From Sphingomonas hankookensis (GTDB taxonomy: Bacteria > Pseudomonadota > Alphaproteobacteria > Sphingomonadales > Sphingomonadaceae), in the NCBI RefSeq assembly GCF_001619955.1, contig NZ_LQQO01000001.1, forward strand, positions 310,001 through 374,000: a stretch of 64,000 nt of DNA, written 5' to 3'. The position numbers and the translations under genes are program-made. Under the pieces are notes generated by a model that had not been told where the DNA came from, searched no databases, and was given only the letters and a program-made list of their open reading frames with translations. Position 1 is the stretch's first letter. The number at the start of each line of letters is the position of its first letter. Positions 33,961 to 44,360 of the stretch are shown here, piece by piece.

Positions 33961-35716
33961 CGCTTCGGGCCGCGCGATCGATCCGGATCGTCGCGCCCGG
34001 CAAATGCAGCGCGAAGCCGGGGCAGTCGGGTGCCTCCCACCGCTCCGCCGTCATCGGCTGGCCGTCCAGCGTGAGCCAGGTCGCCTGTTCCGGTACGTCG
34101 GTATCGAACACCGCCGGACGGTCGCGACGCCATGCGGCGAGCGTGGCGACATGCTCCTCCAGCGCGACGTCGCGCGCGGTCCAGTCGATCCAGGTGATCG
34201 CATTGTCCTGCGCATAGGCGTTGTTGTTGCCGCGTTGTGTCCGGCCGAATTCGTCGCCGGCGGTCAGCTGGATATAGCCGCGCGTGGCGAACAGCGTAGC
34301 GAGCAGCGCGCGCAGGTCGGCGGTGCGGGCGGCTGTGACGGTGGGGTCTTCGGACGGCCCTTCGACGCCGTGGTTCCAGGAGAGGTTCTCGCCGTGCCCG
34401 TCGCGATTATCCTCGCCATTGGCGTGATTGTGGCGGTCGACATGCGATACAAGGTCGGCGAGGGTGAAGCCGTCATGCGCGGCGAGGAAGTTCACGCTGC
34501 GCGTCACCGGACCGAACACGTCCGCCGATCCCATCAGCCGCGTCGCCAGCAGCCCGACGCTGCCGTCGCCCCGCCAGAAGCGGCGGACATCGTCGCGGTA
34601 CCGGTCGTTCCACTCGAGCCAGTCGGACGGGAAATTGCCGAGCTGATAGCCGCCGGGGCCGATGTCCCACGGTTCGGCGATCATCACCTTGTGGTTCAGC
34701 AACGGATCGGCGGCGATCGCGGCGAAGATCGGGGCGTGGCGGTCGAACCCCGGCGAGCGGGCGATGACGGTGGCGAGGTCGAAGCGAAAGCCATCGACGC
34801 CCAGCGCGGCGAAGTGGCGCAGCGAGGCGAGGATCAGGTCGCGCACCCCCGCATCGCCTGCATCTAGCGTATTGCCGGTGCCGGTATCGTTGATGAGGCT
34901 GCCGTCGGGCGCATGGGCGTAGGATAGATTGTCCAGTCCGCGCAGGGACAGGATCGGGCCGTCGCGGTCGCTCTCCCCGCTATGGTTGAACACCAGGTCG
35001 AGGATCACGCCGATCCCCGCTTCGCGCAGCGTGGCGACCGTATCGCGCAGTTCCGCGACGCCGCCCGGCGCAAGGCCGGGATCGATCGCCATCGGGACGA
35101 CCGGATTATAGCCCCATGCGTTGCGCAGGCCGAGCGGCGGCAGATGGCGTTCGTCGATCCACGCGACGATCGGCATTAGTTCGACGGTGCCCACACCGAT
35201 CTTGCGGAGATGTGCGATGACGGCCGGGTGGGCGAGGGCGGCGATGGTGCCGCGCTGCGCCTCCGGAATGTCGGGATGCTGGATGGTGAAGGCGCGGACG
35301 TTCAATTCGTAGATCGGGCGCGCCGGATCGATCCGCGGGCGTTCGACAGGCGCCGGGTCGGAGAGCGCAGGAACGATCGCGCACGGGACGATAGCCGCCG
35401 TGTCCTCGCCATATACCGGCAGGATCGGATGATAGCGGAACCGGCGGTCCAGCTCGATGGCATAGGGGTCGACCAGCAGCTTCGCCGGATCGAACCAGCG
35501 GCCGGTATCGGGCGCCCAATCGCCTTCCGCACGATAGCCGTAACGCTGTCCGGGGCCGATGCCCGGCACGTCCGCGACGAACCAGTCGCCTTCCCGGGCC
35601 ATGGCCAGCCGGCGCTCGGCATCACCATCGAACAGGCACAGCCAGACCGCCGCGGCGTCGCGCGCGCGGACGGCGAAGCGGGTGCCGCCGGGGATCGCGC
35701 TGGCGCCGGGGATCAT
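33947..35716 (-). CDS. glgX: glycogen debranching enzyme
   Basis: A 589-residue GH13 enzyme of the GlgX/isoamylase type. An N-terminal carbohydrate-binding (CBM48-like) domain is followed by [29 protein letters not shown] (region I), [10 protein letters not shown] (nucleophile), MIAEPWDIG (acid/base) and [13 protein letters not shown] (region IV). It removes alpha-1,6 branches left after phosphorolysis. The ATG at 35716 overlaps the glgA stop as ATGA. It is the last gene of glgP-glgB-glgC-glgA-glgX. It is somewhat shorter than E. coli GlgX. Confidence 0.92.
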   Translation of the reverse strand: MIPGASAIPGGTRFAVRARDAAAVWLCLFDGDAERRLAMAREGDWFVADVPGIGPGQRYGYRAEGDWAPDTGRWFDPAKLLVDPYAIELDRRFRYHPILPVYGEDTAAIVPCAIVPALSDPAPVERPRIDPARPIYELNVRAFTIQHPDIPEAQRGTIAALAHPAVIAHLRKIGVGTVELMPIVAWIDERHLPPLGLRNAWGYNPVVPMAIDPGLAPGGVAELRDTVATLREAGIGVILDLVFNHSGESDRDGPILSLRGLDNLSYAHAPDGSLINDTGTGNTLDAGDAGVRDLILASLRHFAALGVDGFRFDLATVIARSPGFDRHAPIFAAIAADPLLNHKVMIAEPWDIGPGGYQLGNFPSDWLEWNDRYRDDVRRFWRGDGSVGLLATRLMGSADVFGPVTRSVNFLAAHDGFTLADLVSHVDRHNHANGEDNRDGHGENLSWNHGVEGPSEDPTVTAARTADLRALLATLFATRGYIQLTAGDEFGRTQRGNNNAYAQDNAITWIDWTARDVALEEHVATLAAWRRDRPAVFDTDVPEQATWLTLDGQPMTAERWEAPDCPGFALHLPGATIRIDRAARSVTLR

Positions 35717-37128
35717 GCCGCCACCAGGCTCCGGTACAATTCGGCATAGCGTGCGCCGCTCCGCGTCCACGAAAAGTCGGCGCGCATCCCTTGCTTCTGC
35801 ATTGTCGACCAGGGATCGGGCTGGGCGTAGAGCGCCATCGTACGGCGCAGCGCCTGCGACAGGCCGTCAGGGGTGACTGCGGCGAACTGGATGCCCGTGG
35901 CCACGCCGGCTGCGACCGCAGCCTCGTTCGCGTCGATTACCGTATCGGCAAGGCCGCCGGTCCGGGCGACCACCGGCACGCAGCCATAAGCGAGGCCATA
36001 GAGCTGGGTCAGACCGCAGGGTTCGAAGCGCGACGGGATCAGGATCGCATCGCCGCCGCCCTGCAACAGGTGCGAGAGCGCTTCGTCATAGCCGATCCGC
36101 ACGCCGATCCGGCCGGGATGGCGGTTGCTCGCTGCCCTGAATGCCTGTTCGAGCGCGGCGTCCCCCGACCCGAGCAGCGCCAGCCGCCCGCCCATCGCGA
36201 CCATGGCGTCGAGTTGCCCGGCCAGCACGTCCATGCCTTTCTGCCATGTCAGGCGGCTGACGACGACGAAGATCGGGCCGTCATCCCCGTCCAGGCCGAA
36301 CGCCTGTTCGACCGCGCGCTTGTTGGTCCGGCGGCGGGACAGGGTGCGGGCCGTATAGCGGGCGGGCAGGGCCGCATCGGTTTCCGGAGACCAGACCGCC
36401 GGGTCGATGCCGTTGACGATGCCCGACACCCGGTCGCGACGTGCCTCGATCAGGCCCTCCAGCCCCATGCCGAATTCGCCGTGCCGGATTTCCTCGGCAT
36501 AGCTGGGCGACACGGTGGTGATCGCATCGGCCGAGGCAAGGCCGGCCTTCAGCAGCCCGACCCCGCCATAATATTCGACGCCATCGAGCGCGTAGGCCGT
36601 TTCGGGCAGGCCAAGGCCGGCGAACACGGCGGCATCGTAGCGGCCCTGAAAGGCGATGTTGTGGATCGTCAGGACGCTCGGCACCTGCGCGCCGTCATAG
36701 CGCAGATAGGCCGGCGCCATCGCGCCCTGCCAGTCGTGGGCGTGGACCAAATCGAACTGCCCGGCCAGATCGGCCGCCGCCCGCCCGAGCGCGGCGAAGC
36801 GCCGCCAGTTGTCGTCCCAATCGCGGCCGGTCGCATCAGCGTAGGGTCCGCCGTCGCGCGCGAACAGGTCGGGGGCGTCGAGCACCAGCAGCGGGTGGCC
36901 GTCGATCCTGCCGCCGAGCAGGCGTGCGGGCGTGCCGAGCAGGTCGTCCCAGCGGCGGATGGCCTTGGCGCGGCCGAGCGATTTCACGACCGACGGGTAG
37001 CCGGGCAGGAGCGTCGTCGTCTCGATTCCGTGCGGGGCTAGGGCGGCGGAGAGGGCGCCGACGACATCGGCGAGGCCGCCGGTCTTGACGAGGGGATAGG
37101 CTTCGGAGGCGACGGACAGGACGTGCAT
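35713..37128 (-). CDS. glgA: glycogen synthase (ADP-glucose)
   Basis: A 471-residue GT5 synthase. The ADP-glucose binding KTGGLADV lies near residue 16, followed by [35 protein letters not shown] and the C-terminal [18 protein letters not shown]. It elongates glycogen from ADP-glucose made by GlgC. The ATG at 37128 has GGAGG six bases ahead; that site is part of a dispersed repeat. It overlaps glgX by 4 bases. Confidence 0.94.
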   Translation of the reverse strand: MHVLSVASEAYPLVKTGGLADVVGALSAALAPHGIETTTLLPGYPSVVKSLGRAKAIRRWDDLLGTPARLLGGRIDGHPLLVLDAPDLFARDGGPYADATGRDWDDNWRRFAALGRAAADLAGQFDLVHAHDWQGAMAPAYLRYDGAQVPSVLTIHNIAFQGRYDAAVFAGLGLPETAYALDGVEYYGGVGLLKAGLASADAITTVSPSYAEEIRHGEFGMGLEGLIEARRDRVSGIVNGIDPAVWSPETDAALPARYTARTLSRRRTNKRAVEQAFGLDGDDGPIFVVVSRLTWQKGMDVLAGQLDAMVAMGGRLALLGSGDAALEQAFRAASNRHPGRIGVRIGYDEALSHLLQGGGDAILIPSRFEPCGLTQLYGLAYGCVPVVARTGGLADTVIDANEAAVAAGVATGIQFAAVTPDGLSQALRRTMALYAQPDPWSTMQKQGMRADFSWTRSGARYAELYRSLVAA

Positions 37129-37130
37129 CA

Positions 37131-37265
37131 GGTCCTCCGCGGCACGGGGAGGAGGACCATGCTGAGCATGGTGGAGGGGGCGTTCCCCCTCCACCACGCG
37201 GAGTGGACGACGACGCCCCCCTCCACCGTCCTGCGGACGGTCCCCCTCCCCGTGCCGGGGAGGAC
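37131..37265. repeat. dispersed repeat (copy 2) between glgC and glgA
   Basis: The same family as 32315-32452: blocks of CCTCCCC/GGGGAGG, ACCATGCTGAGCATGGT and CCGTCCTGCGGACGGT, mostly self-complementary. Read on the minus strand it ends in GGAGG just before the glgA start. It fills almost the whole gap within the glycogen operon. Confidence 0.75.
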
Positions 37266-37279
37266 CTGACGAGTCGCCA

Positions 37280-38539
37280 TCACGCGCCCAGCCGGTCGAT
37301 CATCGGCTGGGTAATCAGGCAAATGCCGCGATCGGTCCGGCGGAAGCGGTGGCCGTCGAGCAACGGGTCCTCGCCCACGACCAGCCCATCGGGAATGGTC
37401 ACCCCCGCATCGACCACGCAGCGCGTCAGCCGAGCATTCCGCCCGATCCGGGTCATCGGCAGGATCACCGATTCATCGATGCTGCTATAGCTGTGCGCCC
37501 GCACCCCGGTGCTGAGCAGGCTGCGATGCACGGTCGATCCCGACACGATGCAGTCGCCCGCGACCAAGCTCGACACTGCGCTGCCCCGACGTCCGTCGAG
37601 GTCGTGGACGAACTTCGCGGGAGGCGTGATCTCCGAATAGGTCCAGAGCGGCCAGCTGCGGTCGTACAGGTCGAGCTGCGGCACGACGTCGGTCAGGTCG
37701 ATATTCGCTTCCCAGTAGGCATCGACCGTGCCGACGTCGCGCCAATAGGCACGCGGTTCCTCCGGGCTGCGTACGCAGGACGAGGAGAAGCGGTGCGCCT
37801 GCGCATGGCCGTGCTCGACCAGCCAGGGGATCAGGTCCTTGCCGAAATCGCGGCTCGACCCTGCGGTATCGGCATCGCGGCGCAGCTGCTCGAACAGCAA
37901 GGCGGTGCGGAAGACATAGATGCCGAGGCTGGCGAGCGAGCGGTCGGGATCGCCGGGCAAAGTGGGCGGATCGGCGGGCTTTTCGACGAAATCGATGATG
38001 CGGTCGGTCGCATCGACATGCATCACGCCGAACCCGACCGCCTCGGCCTTCGGTACCTCCATGCAGGCGACGGTCACGTCGGCGCCGGTGTCGACATGCT
38101 GCTGGAGCATGAGCTCATAGTCCATCTTGTAGATATGGTCCCCGGCAAGGATGACCATATATTCCGGACCGTAGCTCTGGATGATGTCGATATTCTGGAA
38201 CACCGCATCGGCGGTGCCTTCATACCATTGAAACTCGCTGATCCGCTGGCTGGCAGGCAGGATGTCGAAGCTTTCGTTGCGTTCGGGGCGCAGGAAGTTC
38301 CAGCCGCGCTGCAGGTGGCGGATCAGGCTGTGCGCCTTGTACTGCGTCGCCACCCCGATGCGGCGAATGCCCGAATTGATCGCGTTCGACAGCGCAAAAT
38401 CGATAATCCGGCTCTTGCCGCCGAAATAGACCGCCGGCTTGGCGCGGGTGTCGGTCATTTCGAACAGGCGGCTGCCCCGGCCGCCCGCCAATACATAGGC
38501 CATGGCATCGCGTGCCAATGGTTGTCCTCGCCTTTCCAC
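37280..38539 (-). CDS. glgC: glucose-1-phosphate adenylyltransferase
   Basis: A 419-residue ADP-glucose pyrophosphorylase. Motifs: [20 protein letters not shown] (pyrophosphorylase), [40 protein letters not shown] (glucose-1-phosphate lysine) and a C-terminal left-handed beta-helix. It makes ADP-glucose, the committed step of glycogen synthesis, and is usually allosterically controlled by glycolytic effectors. A GTG at 38539 with GGGGAGAG upstream is the best start; a TTG 7 codons in is an alternative. Confidence 0.94.
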   Translation of the reverse strand: MERRGQPLARDAMAYVLAGGRGSRLFEMTDTRAKPAVYFGGKSRIIDFALSNAINSGIRRIGVATQYKAHSLIRHLQRGWNFLRPERNESFDILPASQRISEFQWYEGTADAVFQNIDIIQSYGPEYMVILAGDHIYKMDYELMLQQHVDTGADVTVACMEVPKAEAVGFGVMHVDATDRIIDFVEKPADPPTLPGDPDRSLASLGIYVFRTALLFEQLRRDADTAGSSRDFGKDLIPWLVEHGHAQAHRFSSSCVRSPEEPRAYWRDVGTVDAYWEANIDLTDVVPQLDLYDRSWPLWTYSEITPPAKFVHDLDGRRGSAVSSLVAGDCIVSGSTVHRSLLSTGVRAHSYSSIDESVILPMTRIGRNARLTRCVVDAGVTIPDGLVVGEDPLLDGHRFRRTDRGICLITQPMIDRLGA

Positions 38540-38557
38540 GCAGCACTCTCCCCCGTA

Positions 38558-40708
38558 TTATGCTGTAAATTCGAACCACATCGTCGCCAGCGGCGGCAGC
38601 GTCAGCACGACCGCACCGTCGCTGGCGGTGACCTCGCCCAGATTGCCGATGCCGCTGCCGCCATAGACGGCGGCGTCGCTGTTCAGCACTTCGCGCCAGG
38701 CGCCGTCGGCCGACACCGGCACGCGGTATCCTTCGCGGACCACCGGGGTCAGGTTGCTGACGACCAGCACCGGCGGCTCGCCCGGCGCGCGACGTTCCCA
38801 TGCGAAGACCGAATTGGCGGCATCGTCGACCACCGCCCAGTGGAACCCCTCGCCCTCGCAATCGCTCGCATGCAGCGCGGGCGTGTCGCGATAGAGCCGG
38901 TTCAGGTCGCGGACCAGCGCGGCGACCCCTTTATGCGCAGGCGCGTCCATCAGCTCCCAATCGAGCGCGCGCTCCTCCGACCATTCGCGGCGCTGGGCAA
39001 ATTCCTGCCCCATGAACAGCAGCTTCTTGCCAGGATAGCCCCACATCAACGCATAATAGGCGCGCAGATTGGCGAATTTCTGCCAGTCGTCGCCGGACAT
39101 CTTGGTCAGCAGCGAACCCTTGCCATGGACCACTTCATCGTGGCTCAAGGGCAGGACAAAATTCTCGCTGAAGGCATAGGTCAGCCCGAAGGTGATCTCG
39201 TCATGATGGTGCGAACGATGCACCGGCTCGCGCGCCATGTACGACAGCGTGTCGTGCATGAAGCCCATGTTCCATTTGAATCCGAAGCCGAGCCCTCCTT
39301 CATGCGCGGGTTTCGACACGCCGGGCCATGAGGTCGATTCCTCGGCTATGGTGAAGAAGCCGGGATGCTCGCGATAGACGGCGCGGTTGGCGGCGCGCAG
39401 GAACTCGACCGCTTCCCAATTCTCGCGCCCGCCCGCGTCGTTGGGAATCCATTCGCCGTCTTTTCGCGAATAGTCGCGGTACAGCATCGATGCGACCGCA
39501 TCGACGCGCAGCCCGTCGACATGATAGCGCTCGGCCCAGAACAGCGCGTTGTTCACCAGGAACTGGAAGACTTCACGGCGGCCGAAATTATAGATGGCCG
39601 TGTTCCAGTCGGGGTGGAAGCCGAGGCGCGGGTCTTCATGTTCGTACAGCGCGGTGCCGTCGAAACGCGCCAGGCCGTGCGCGTCGGTCGGGAAATGCGC
39701 CGGTACCCAGTCGAGCAGCACGCCGACCCCCGCCTTGTGCGCGCCATCGACGAAGCGCGCGAACCCTGCCGGATCACCGAACCGCGCGGACGGGGCGTAG
39801 AGGCCGGTCGTCTGGTATCCCCAGGACGGGTCGTAGGGATGCTCGCTGATCGGCAGGAATTCGATATGGGTGAACCCTAAGTCGACGACATAGGGGATCA
39901 ACCGGTCGGCCAGCTGGTCCCAAGGCAGGAACCAGCCATCGTCACCCCGCCGCCAGCTGCCGGCATGGACTTCGTAGATCGAAATCGGCACGCGGCGCGG
40001 ATCGACCGACGCCCAATGGTCGCGATGCGCCTTATCACGCCAGTCATGATCAAGCGGGGCGGCGGTGCGCGAAGCAGTCGCGGGGCGCAGCTCGCTTTCG
40101 AAGGCGAACGGGTCGGCCTTCAGCGGCAGGCGTTCGCCGTCCGGGCCGATGATCGCGAACTTGTAAGCCTGTCCGGCATTGATATCGGGCAGAAAGATTT
40201 CCCACACGCCGACGTCGCTCCGCCGCCGCATCGGGTGGCGTTTCGCGTCCCACATGTTCCAGTCGCCGACGACGCTGACGACCTGCGCATTGGGCGCCCA
40301 GACCGCGAAGTGCATGCCGTCGGCCCCTTCGTGCCGGATCGGATGCGCGCCCAGTTTGTCGTGGAGGCGCAGATGCGTGCCCTCCGCCAGCAGGAAATCG
40401 TCGGTCGGGCCGAGGACGGGGCCGAAGCTGTACGGGTCCTTCACCCACCATTCGCCGCCGCCGCCGCGCGCATAATACCATAGCGGCTGGGGCGGGGCGT
40501 CCATCGTCCCTTCGACGATACCGTCGCCGACGGGTTTCAGCTCGCCCAGCACCTTGCCCGACAGGTCGTGCACCAGCACCTTCTGCGCGCCGGGCAGCCA
40601 GGCGCGCACGAACGTCCCCGCCGGCCCGGCATGGGGGCCGAGCAGCGAAAAGGGATCGGCGTGACGCCCGCCGAGCAGCGCGGCGATGGCGTCGTCGCCG
40701 GGGGTCAC
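38558..40708 (-). CDS. glgB: 1,4-alpha-glucan branching enzyme
   Basis: A 716-residue GH13_9 branching enzyme with two N-terminal carbohydrate-binding domains. Catalytic regions: DWVPAHFP (region I), DGLRVDAVASMLY (nucleophile), FFTIAEESTSWPG (acid/base) and LPLSHDEVVHGK (region IV). It forms alpha-1,6 branches in glycogen. It starts with GTG overlapping the glgP stop (GTGA), which fixes the start. Confidence 0.95.
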   Translation of the reverse strand: MTPGDDAIAALLGGRHADPFSLLGPHAGPAGTFVRAWLPGAQKVLVHDLSGKVLGELKPVGDGIVEGTMDAPPQPLWYYARGGGGEWWVKDPYSFGPVLGPTDDFLLAEGTHLRLHDKLGAHPIRHEGADGMHFAVWAPNAQVVSVVGDWNMWDAKRHPMRRRSDVGVWEIFLPDINAGQAYKFAIIGPDGERLPLKADPFAFESELRPATASRTAAPLDHDWRDKAHRDHWASVDPRRVPISIYEVHAGSWRRGDDGWFLPWDQLADRLIPYVVDLGFTHIEFLPISEHPYDPSWGYQTTGLYAPSARFGDPAGFARFVDGAHKAGVGVLLDWVPAHFPTDAHGLARFDGTALYEHEDPRLGFHPDWNTAIYNFGRREVFQFLVNNALFWAERYHVDGLRVDAVASMLYRDYSRKDGEWIPNDAGGRENWEAVEFLRAANRAVYREHPGFFTIAEESTSWPGVSKPAHEGGLGFGFKWNMGFMHDTLSYMAREPVHRSHHHDEITFGLTYAFSENFVLPLSHDEVVHGKGSLLTKMSGDDWQKFANLRAYYALMWGYPGKKLLFMGQEFAQRREWSEERALDWELMDAPAHKGVAALVRDLNRLYRDTPALHASDCEGEGFHWAVVDDAANSVFAWERRAPGEPPVLVVSNLTPVVREGYRVPVSADGAWREVLNSDAAVYGGSGIGNLGEVTASDGAVVLTLPPLATMWFEFTA

Positions 40709-43134
40709 ATCACCTTCCAGATGTCGCGCGCATATTCGCCGATGGTGCGGTCGGACGAGAACCATCCGACCCCGCCGACATTGCGGATCGCACTGGCGTT
40801 CCAGCCGGCACGATCGGTCCAGCGGGCATCGACCTGCCGCTGCGCCTGCGCATAGCTGTCGAAATCAGCGCAGCACAGGAACCAGTCGCTATTCTCCAGC
40901 CCGTCGATCAGCCCCGCATAGCGGCCGGGATCGTCATGGCTGAACACGCCGCCCTTGATCGCGGAGAGCGCCTGTTGCAGCTCGCGCGACGCGGCGATCG
41001 CCTCGCGCGGGTTATAGCCGGCGGCGCGCTTTTCGGCGACTTCTTCGGCGGTCAGGCCGAAGATCACGATGTCGTCGGCGCCGACATGATCGCGGATTTC
41101 GACATTGGCGCCGTCCAGGGTGCCGATGGTCAGCGCGCCGTTCAGCGCCAGCTTCATGTTGCCGGTGCCCGATGCCTCCATGCCGGCGGTGCTGATCTGT
41201 TCGGACAGGTCGGCGGCGGGCATGATGAGTTCGGCGAGCGAGACATTATAGTTCGGCACGAACGCGACGCGCAGCAGCCCGCGCACCGCCGGGTCGGCAT
41301 TGATCCGCCGCGCGACGTCGTTGGCCAGTTTGATGATGAGCTTGGCGTTGTGATAGCTCGACGCCGCCTTGCCAGCGAACAACTTGACGCGCGGCGTCCA
41401 GTCCTTGTCCGGATTGCTGCGGATCTGGTCGTAGAGCGCCACCGTTTCGAGGATGTTGAGCAGCTGGCGCTTATATTCATGGATGCGCTTCACCTGCACG
41501 TCGAACATCGCATCGGGGTCCAGCCGGACGCCCATCACCTCGCGCAGATGCTGCGACAGGCGTACCTTGTTGGCGCGCTTTACCGCTTCGAACTTCTCGC
41601 GGAACGCCGCGTCGGCGGCAAAGGGTTTGAGGTCGGCGAGCTTCGTCGCATCGTCGAGGAAGGCATCGCCGATCGCCTCGCGGATCAGCGACGTCAGCCC
41701 CGGATTGCTTTCGAACAGCCAGCGGCGCGGGGTGATGCCGTTGGTCTTGTTGTTGATCCGGTCGGGATAGAGCCGGTGCAGGTCGGCGAACACCGTCTGC
41801 TTCATCAGGTCGGTGTGGAGTGCGGCGACACCGTTGACGCTGTGGCTGCCGGCGAAGGCGAGGTTCGCCATGCGCACCCGCCGCTCGCCGCCTTCGTCGA
41901 TCAGGCTGATCGCGGCGATGGCACCGTCGTCCTGCCCCTGGGCCCGGGCCTCGCGCAGGATCTTTGCATTGATCGCGTAGACCAGCTGCATGTGGCGCGG
42001 CAGCAGCCGTTCGAACAGCGGCAACGGCCAGCTTTCCAGCGCTTCGGGGAGCAGCGTGTGGTTGGTATAGCCGAACGTTGCCCTGGTAATCTCCCACGCG
42101 CCGTCGAAATCGAGCGCATGGTCGTCGACCAGGATGCGCATCAGTTCGGCGACCGACACCGCCGGATGGGTGTCGTTCAGCTGGATCGCCGCCTTGTCGG
42201 GCAGGGTGCGGATATCGCCGAAATACTGGACGTGGCGGCGGACGATGTCTTGGATCGAGGCGGAGGAGAAGAAATATTCCTGCCGCAGCCGCAATTCCTG
42301 TCCCGCCGGGGTCGAATCGGCGGGATAGAGCACGCGCACCAGCGTGTCGGCGCGGACCGATGCGGCCAGCGCGCCTTCGTGGTCGCCGGCGTTGAACCGG
42401 TCGAGCCGGATCGGATCGCGGGCCCGCGCGGTCCACAGCCGCAGCGTGTTGACCCGCGCGCCCCGCCAGCCGATCACCGGCGTATCGACCGCCACTGCCT
42501 CTACGCTCTCGTCCGGCATCCAGTGGATGTCGCCATTCTCGTCACCGACGACCTCGCCGCCGAACCCGATGCGGTAATTGCTCTCGCGCCGTTCGAACTC
42601 CCACGGATTGCCATGGCGCAGCCACGTCTCCGGCAGTTCCACCTGCCAGCCATTGTCTATCCGCTGGCGGAACATCCCGTTCACATAGCGGATGCCGTAC
42701 CCATAAGCGGGCAGGTCGAGGCTCGCGAGGCTTTCCATGAAGCATGCCGCCAGCCGGCCGAGACCGCCATTGCCGAGCGCCGCATCGGGTTCCTCCCCCT
42801 CCAGGTCGGCGAGGTTCACGCCCAGCGAGGCCAGCGCCTCGCGCACCTCGTCGGTCCGCGACAGGTTCGCCATCGCATCGCGCAGCAGTCGGCCGATCAG
42901 GAATTCGAGGCTGAGATAATAGACCCGCTTGGCACCCGCGGCATGGGCCTGCTTGCTCGACGCCATCCAGCGTTCGATGATGTCGTTGCGCACCGTCAGG
43001 ATCGTCGCCGCCAGCCAGTCGTGCGGTAGTGCAGCCTGTGCGTCCTTGCCGATCCGGTGGATCAGCGTGTCGAGGATCGCCTCGGCGAGCGGGGGCGTGG
43101 TCGGGGCAACGGCGGCTAAAGCAGGCTGGGTCAC
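40705..43134 (-). CDS. glgP: glycogen/maltodextrin phosphorylase
   Basis: An 809-residue GT35 phosphorylase. It contains VYYLSLEFLIGRLLRDAM near the N-terminus, ALGNGGLGRLAACFMESLA, and the pyridoxal-phosphate lysine in EASGTGNMKLALNGALTIGT. It releases glucose-1-phosphate from glycogen or maltodextrin. A GTG at 43134 with GAGGAA six bases ahead was preferred to an upstream start that would add non-family residues and cover the operator. It heads the glycogen operon, so degradation and synthesis are co-transcribed. Confidence 0.95.
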   Translation of the reverse strand: MTQPALAAVAPTTPPLAEAILDTLIHRIGKDAQAALPHDWLAATILTVRNDIIERWMASSKQAHAAGAKRVYYLSLEFLIGRLLRDAMANLSRTDEVREALASLGVNLADLEGEEPDAALGNGGLGRLAACFMESLASLDLPAYGYGIRYVNGMFRQRIDNGWQVELPETWLRHGNPWEFERRESNYRIGFGGEVVGDENGDIHWMPDESVEAVAVDTPVIGWRGARVNTLRLWTARARDPIRLDRFNAGDHEGALAASVRADTLVRVLYPADSTPAGQELRLRQEYFFSSASIQDIVRRHVQYFGDIRTLPDKAAIQLNDTHPAVSVAELMRILVDDHALDFDGAWEITRATFGYTNHTLLPEALESWPLPLFERLLPRHMQLVYAINAKILREARAQGQDDGAIAAISLIDEGGERRVRMANLAFAGSHSVNGVAALHTDLMKQTVFADLHRLYPDRINNKTNGITPRRWLFESNPGLTSLIREAIGDAFLDDATKLADLKPFAADAAFREKFEAVKRANKVRLSQHLREVMGVRLDPDAMFDVQVKRIHEYKRQLLNILETVALYDQIRSNPDKDWTPRVKLFAGKAASSYHNAKLIIKLANDVARRINADPAVRGLLRVAFVPNYNVSLAELIMPAADLSEQISTAGMEASGTGNMKLALNGALTIGTLDGANVEIRDHVGADDIVIFGLTAEEVAEKRAAGYNPREAIAASRELQQALSAIKGGVFSHDDPGRYAGLIDGLENSDWFLCCADFDSYAQAQRQVDARWTDRAGWNASAIRNVGGVGWFSSDRTIGEYARDIWKVM

Positions 43135-43195
43135 GCAGGTTCCTCGACGAAGGGGCGCGCACGACAGTATCGAATGCCGGACGCTTGTCACGCGC

Positions 43196-43206
43196 AATAC
43201 GTATGC
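43196..43206. promoter_or_regulatory. operator-like palindrome ahead of glgP
   Basis: AATACGTATGC (with the palindrome ATACGTAT at 43197-43204) repeats exactly the word found in the TBDT/LacI gap at 22248-22258. It lies 62 bases upstream of the glgP GTG, in the 105-base gap that must carry the glycogen operon promoter. Confidence 0.65.
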
Positions 43207-43239
43207 GCGATCCGCGTCGTTCCGGTTACAGGCAAAAGC

Positions 43240-44202
43240 TTACAAACCGTGTCGTTTCGCCCATTCGAGGAACAGCGCGGTCCACGGCGCCGGCTGCCCG
43301 TCGCGCAGCACGCCGAAGCCATGCCCGCCCAGTTCGGGCAGATACGCTTCCGTCGCCACCCTTGCCCGGCGCAGCGCGCCCAGTAGCGCCAGCGCATTGT
43401 CGACCGCGACGATGCGGTCGTCGATCGCATGGGTGAGGAAGGTCGGCGGGCTGGCGGCGGTGATGCGTGCGTCGCTGCGATAGCGGGCGGCCTGTTCCGG
43501 GCTGGCGCTGCGTCCGACGAGTTCGTCCTGCGACGCGCGATGGGTGCCGGGCACGCCCATCAGGGCCACCGGATAGAGCAACGCGGCGATCCGCACGCCC
43601 AGAGGCTGGGCATCGATCGCGTCGGTCGGCCGATAGGTCGCGTCGCCGCGATAGGCGAGCATCGCCGCCAAATGCCCGCCCGCCGACGATCCCAGCACTC
43701 CGATGCGATCGCGGTCGACGCCGTTCGCCGCCGCCTCCGCCCGCACGATCCGCAGCGCCCGCTGCGCGTCCTGCAACGGTGCGTCCGGTCCCGCCGCCCA
43801 GCCATCGGCCGGCAGCCGGTATTTCAGCAGATACGCATGATAGCCACGCTCGGCGAAGAAGCGCAGCATGTTGCGGCCGTCATGACCGATCGCGACCCGG
43901 CGATAGCCGCCGCCCGGGATCAGCAGTATCGCCGCGCCGTTGGGGCGCGTCGGGACGGCGTGTAGTAGACCCGGCGTGCGTACATGGACGAAGGCGGTGT
44001 CGTCCACCGGCCCGGTCGCCGAGCGGGGGACTTCCTGCTCGACGGCATGGACCGCCGCGCTGCCCGGCGGTCCGCTGGGCCAGATCTGGCGGAAGCGGGC
44101 GGGCTGCGCCGCGCTGGCGGGAAGGGTCGCGGCAATGCCTGTCGCGATGCCACCGCCGATCACGGCGCGGCGGCCTAGCACGCTACCCGGTCCGGTCGTC
44201 AT
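43240..44202 (-). CDS. exported alpha/beta hydrolase (esterase-like)
   Basis: A 320-residue protein. The N-terminus LGRRAVIGGGIATGIAATLP resembles a twin-arginine export signal. The hydrolase core has IPGGGYRRVAIGHDG (oxyanion hole), GVLGSSAGGHLAAML (nucleophile Ser in GxSxG), AIDDRIVAVDNA (Asp) and LGGHGFGV (His). It belongs near the acetyl-xylan esterase/BD-FAE-type exported esterases; a role in removing acyl groups from plant polysaccharide is plausible but unproven. It lies upstream of glgP on the same strand with a separate promoter between. Confidence 0.82.
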   Translation of the reverse strand: MTTGPGSVLGRRAVIGGGIATGIAATLPASAAQPARFRQIWPSGPPGSAAVHAVEQEVPRSATGPVDDTAFVHVRTPGLLHAVPTRPNGAAILLIPGGGYRRVAIGHDGRNMLRFFAERGYHAYLLKYRLPADGWAAGPDAPLQDAQRALRIVRAEAAANGVDRDRIGVLGSSAGGHLAAMLAYRGDATYRPTDAIDAQPLGVRIAALLYPVALMGVPGTHRASQDELVGRSASPEQAARYRSDARITAASPPTFLTHAIDDRIVAVDNALALLGALRRARVATEAYLPELGGHGFGVLRDGQPAPWTALFLEWAKRHGL

Positions 44203-44360
44203 CGCGGTCGCTTGTCCCTCTTCATGTCGTGTCCAGCATGCCGGGCCGACACCGGAACGTCGAGCGGGCGCCGTCTCCGCTTGACGTATCCGGGGCACAT
44301 CGCGAGGGGAAGGGACGAACCGGCGTCCGGGCGGTCGCCGCAATGCTTGGGAGACGTCGC

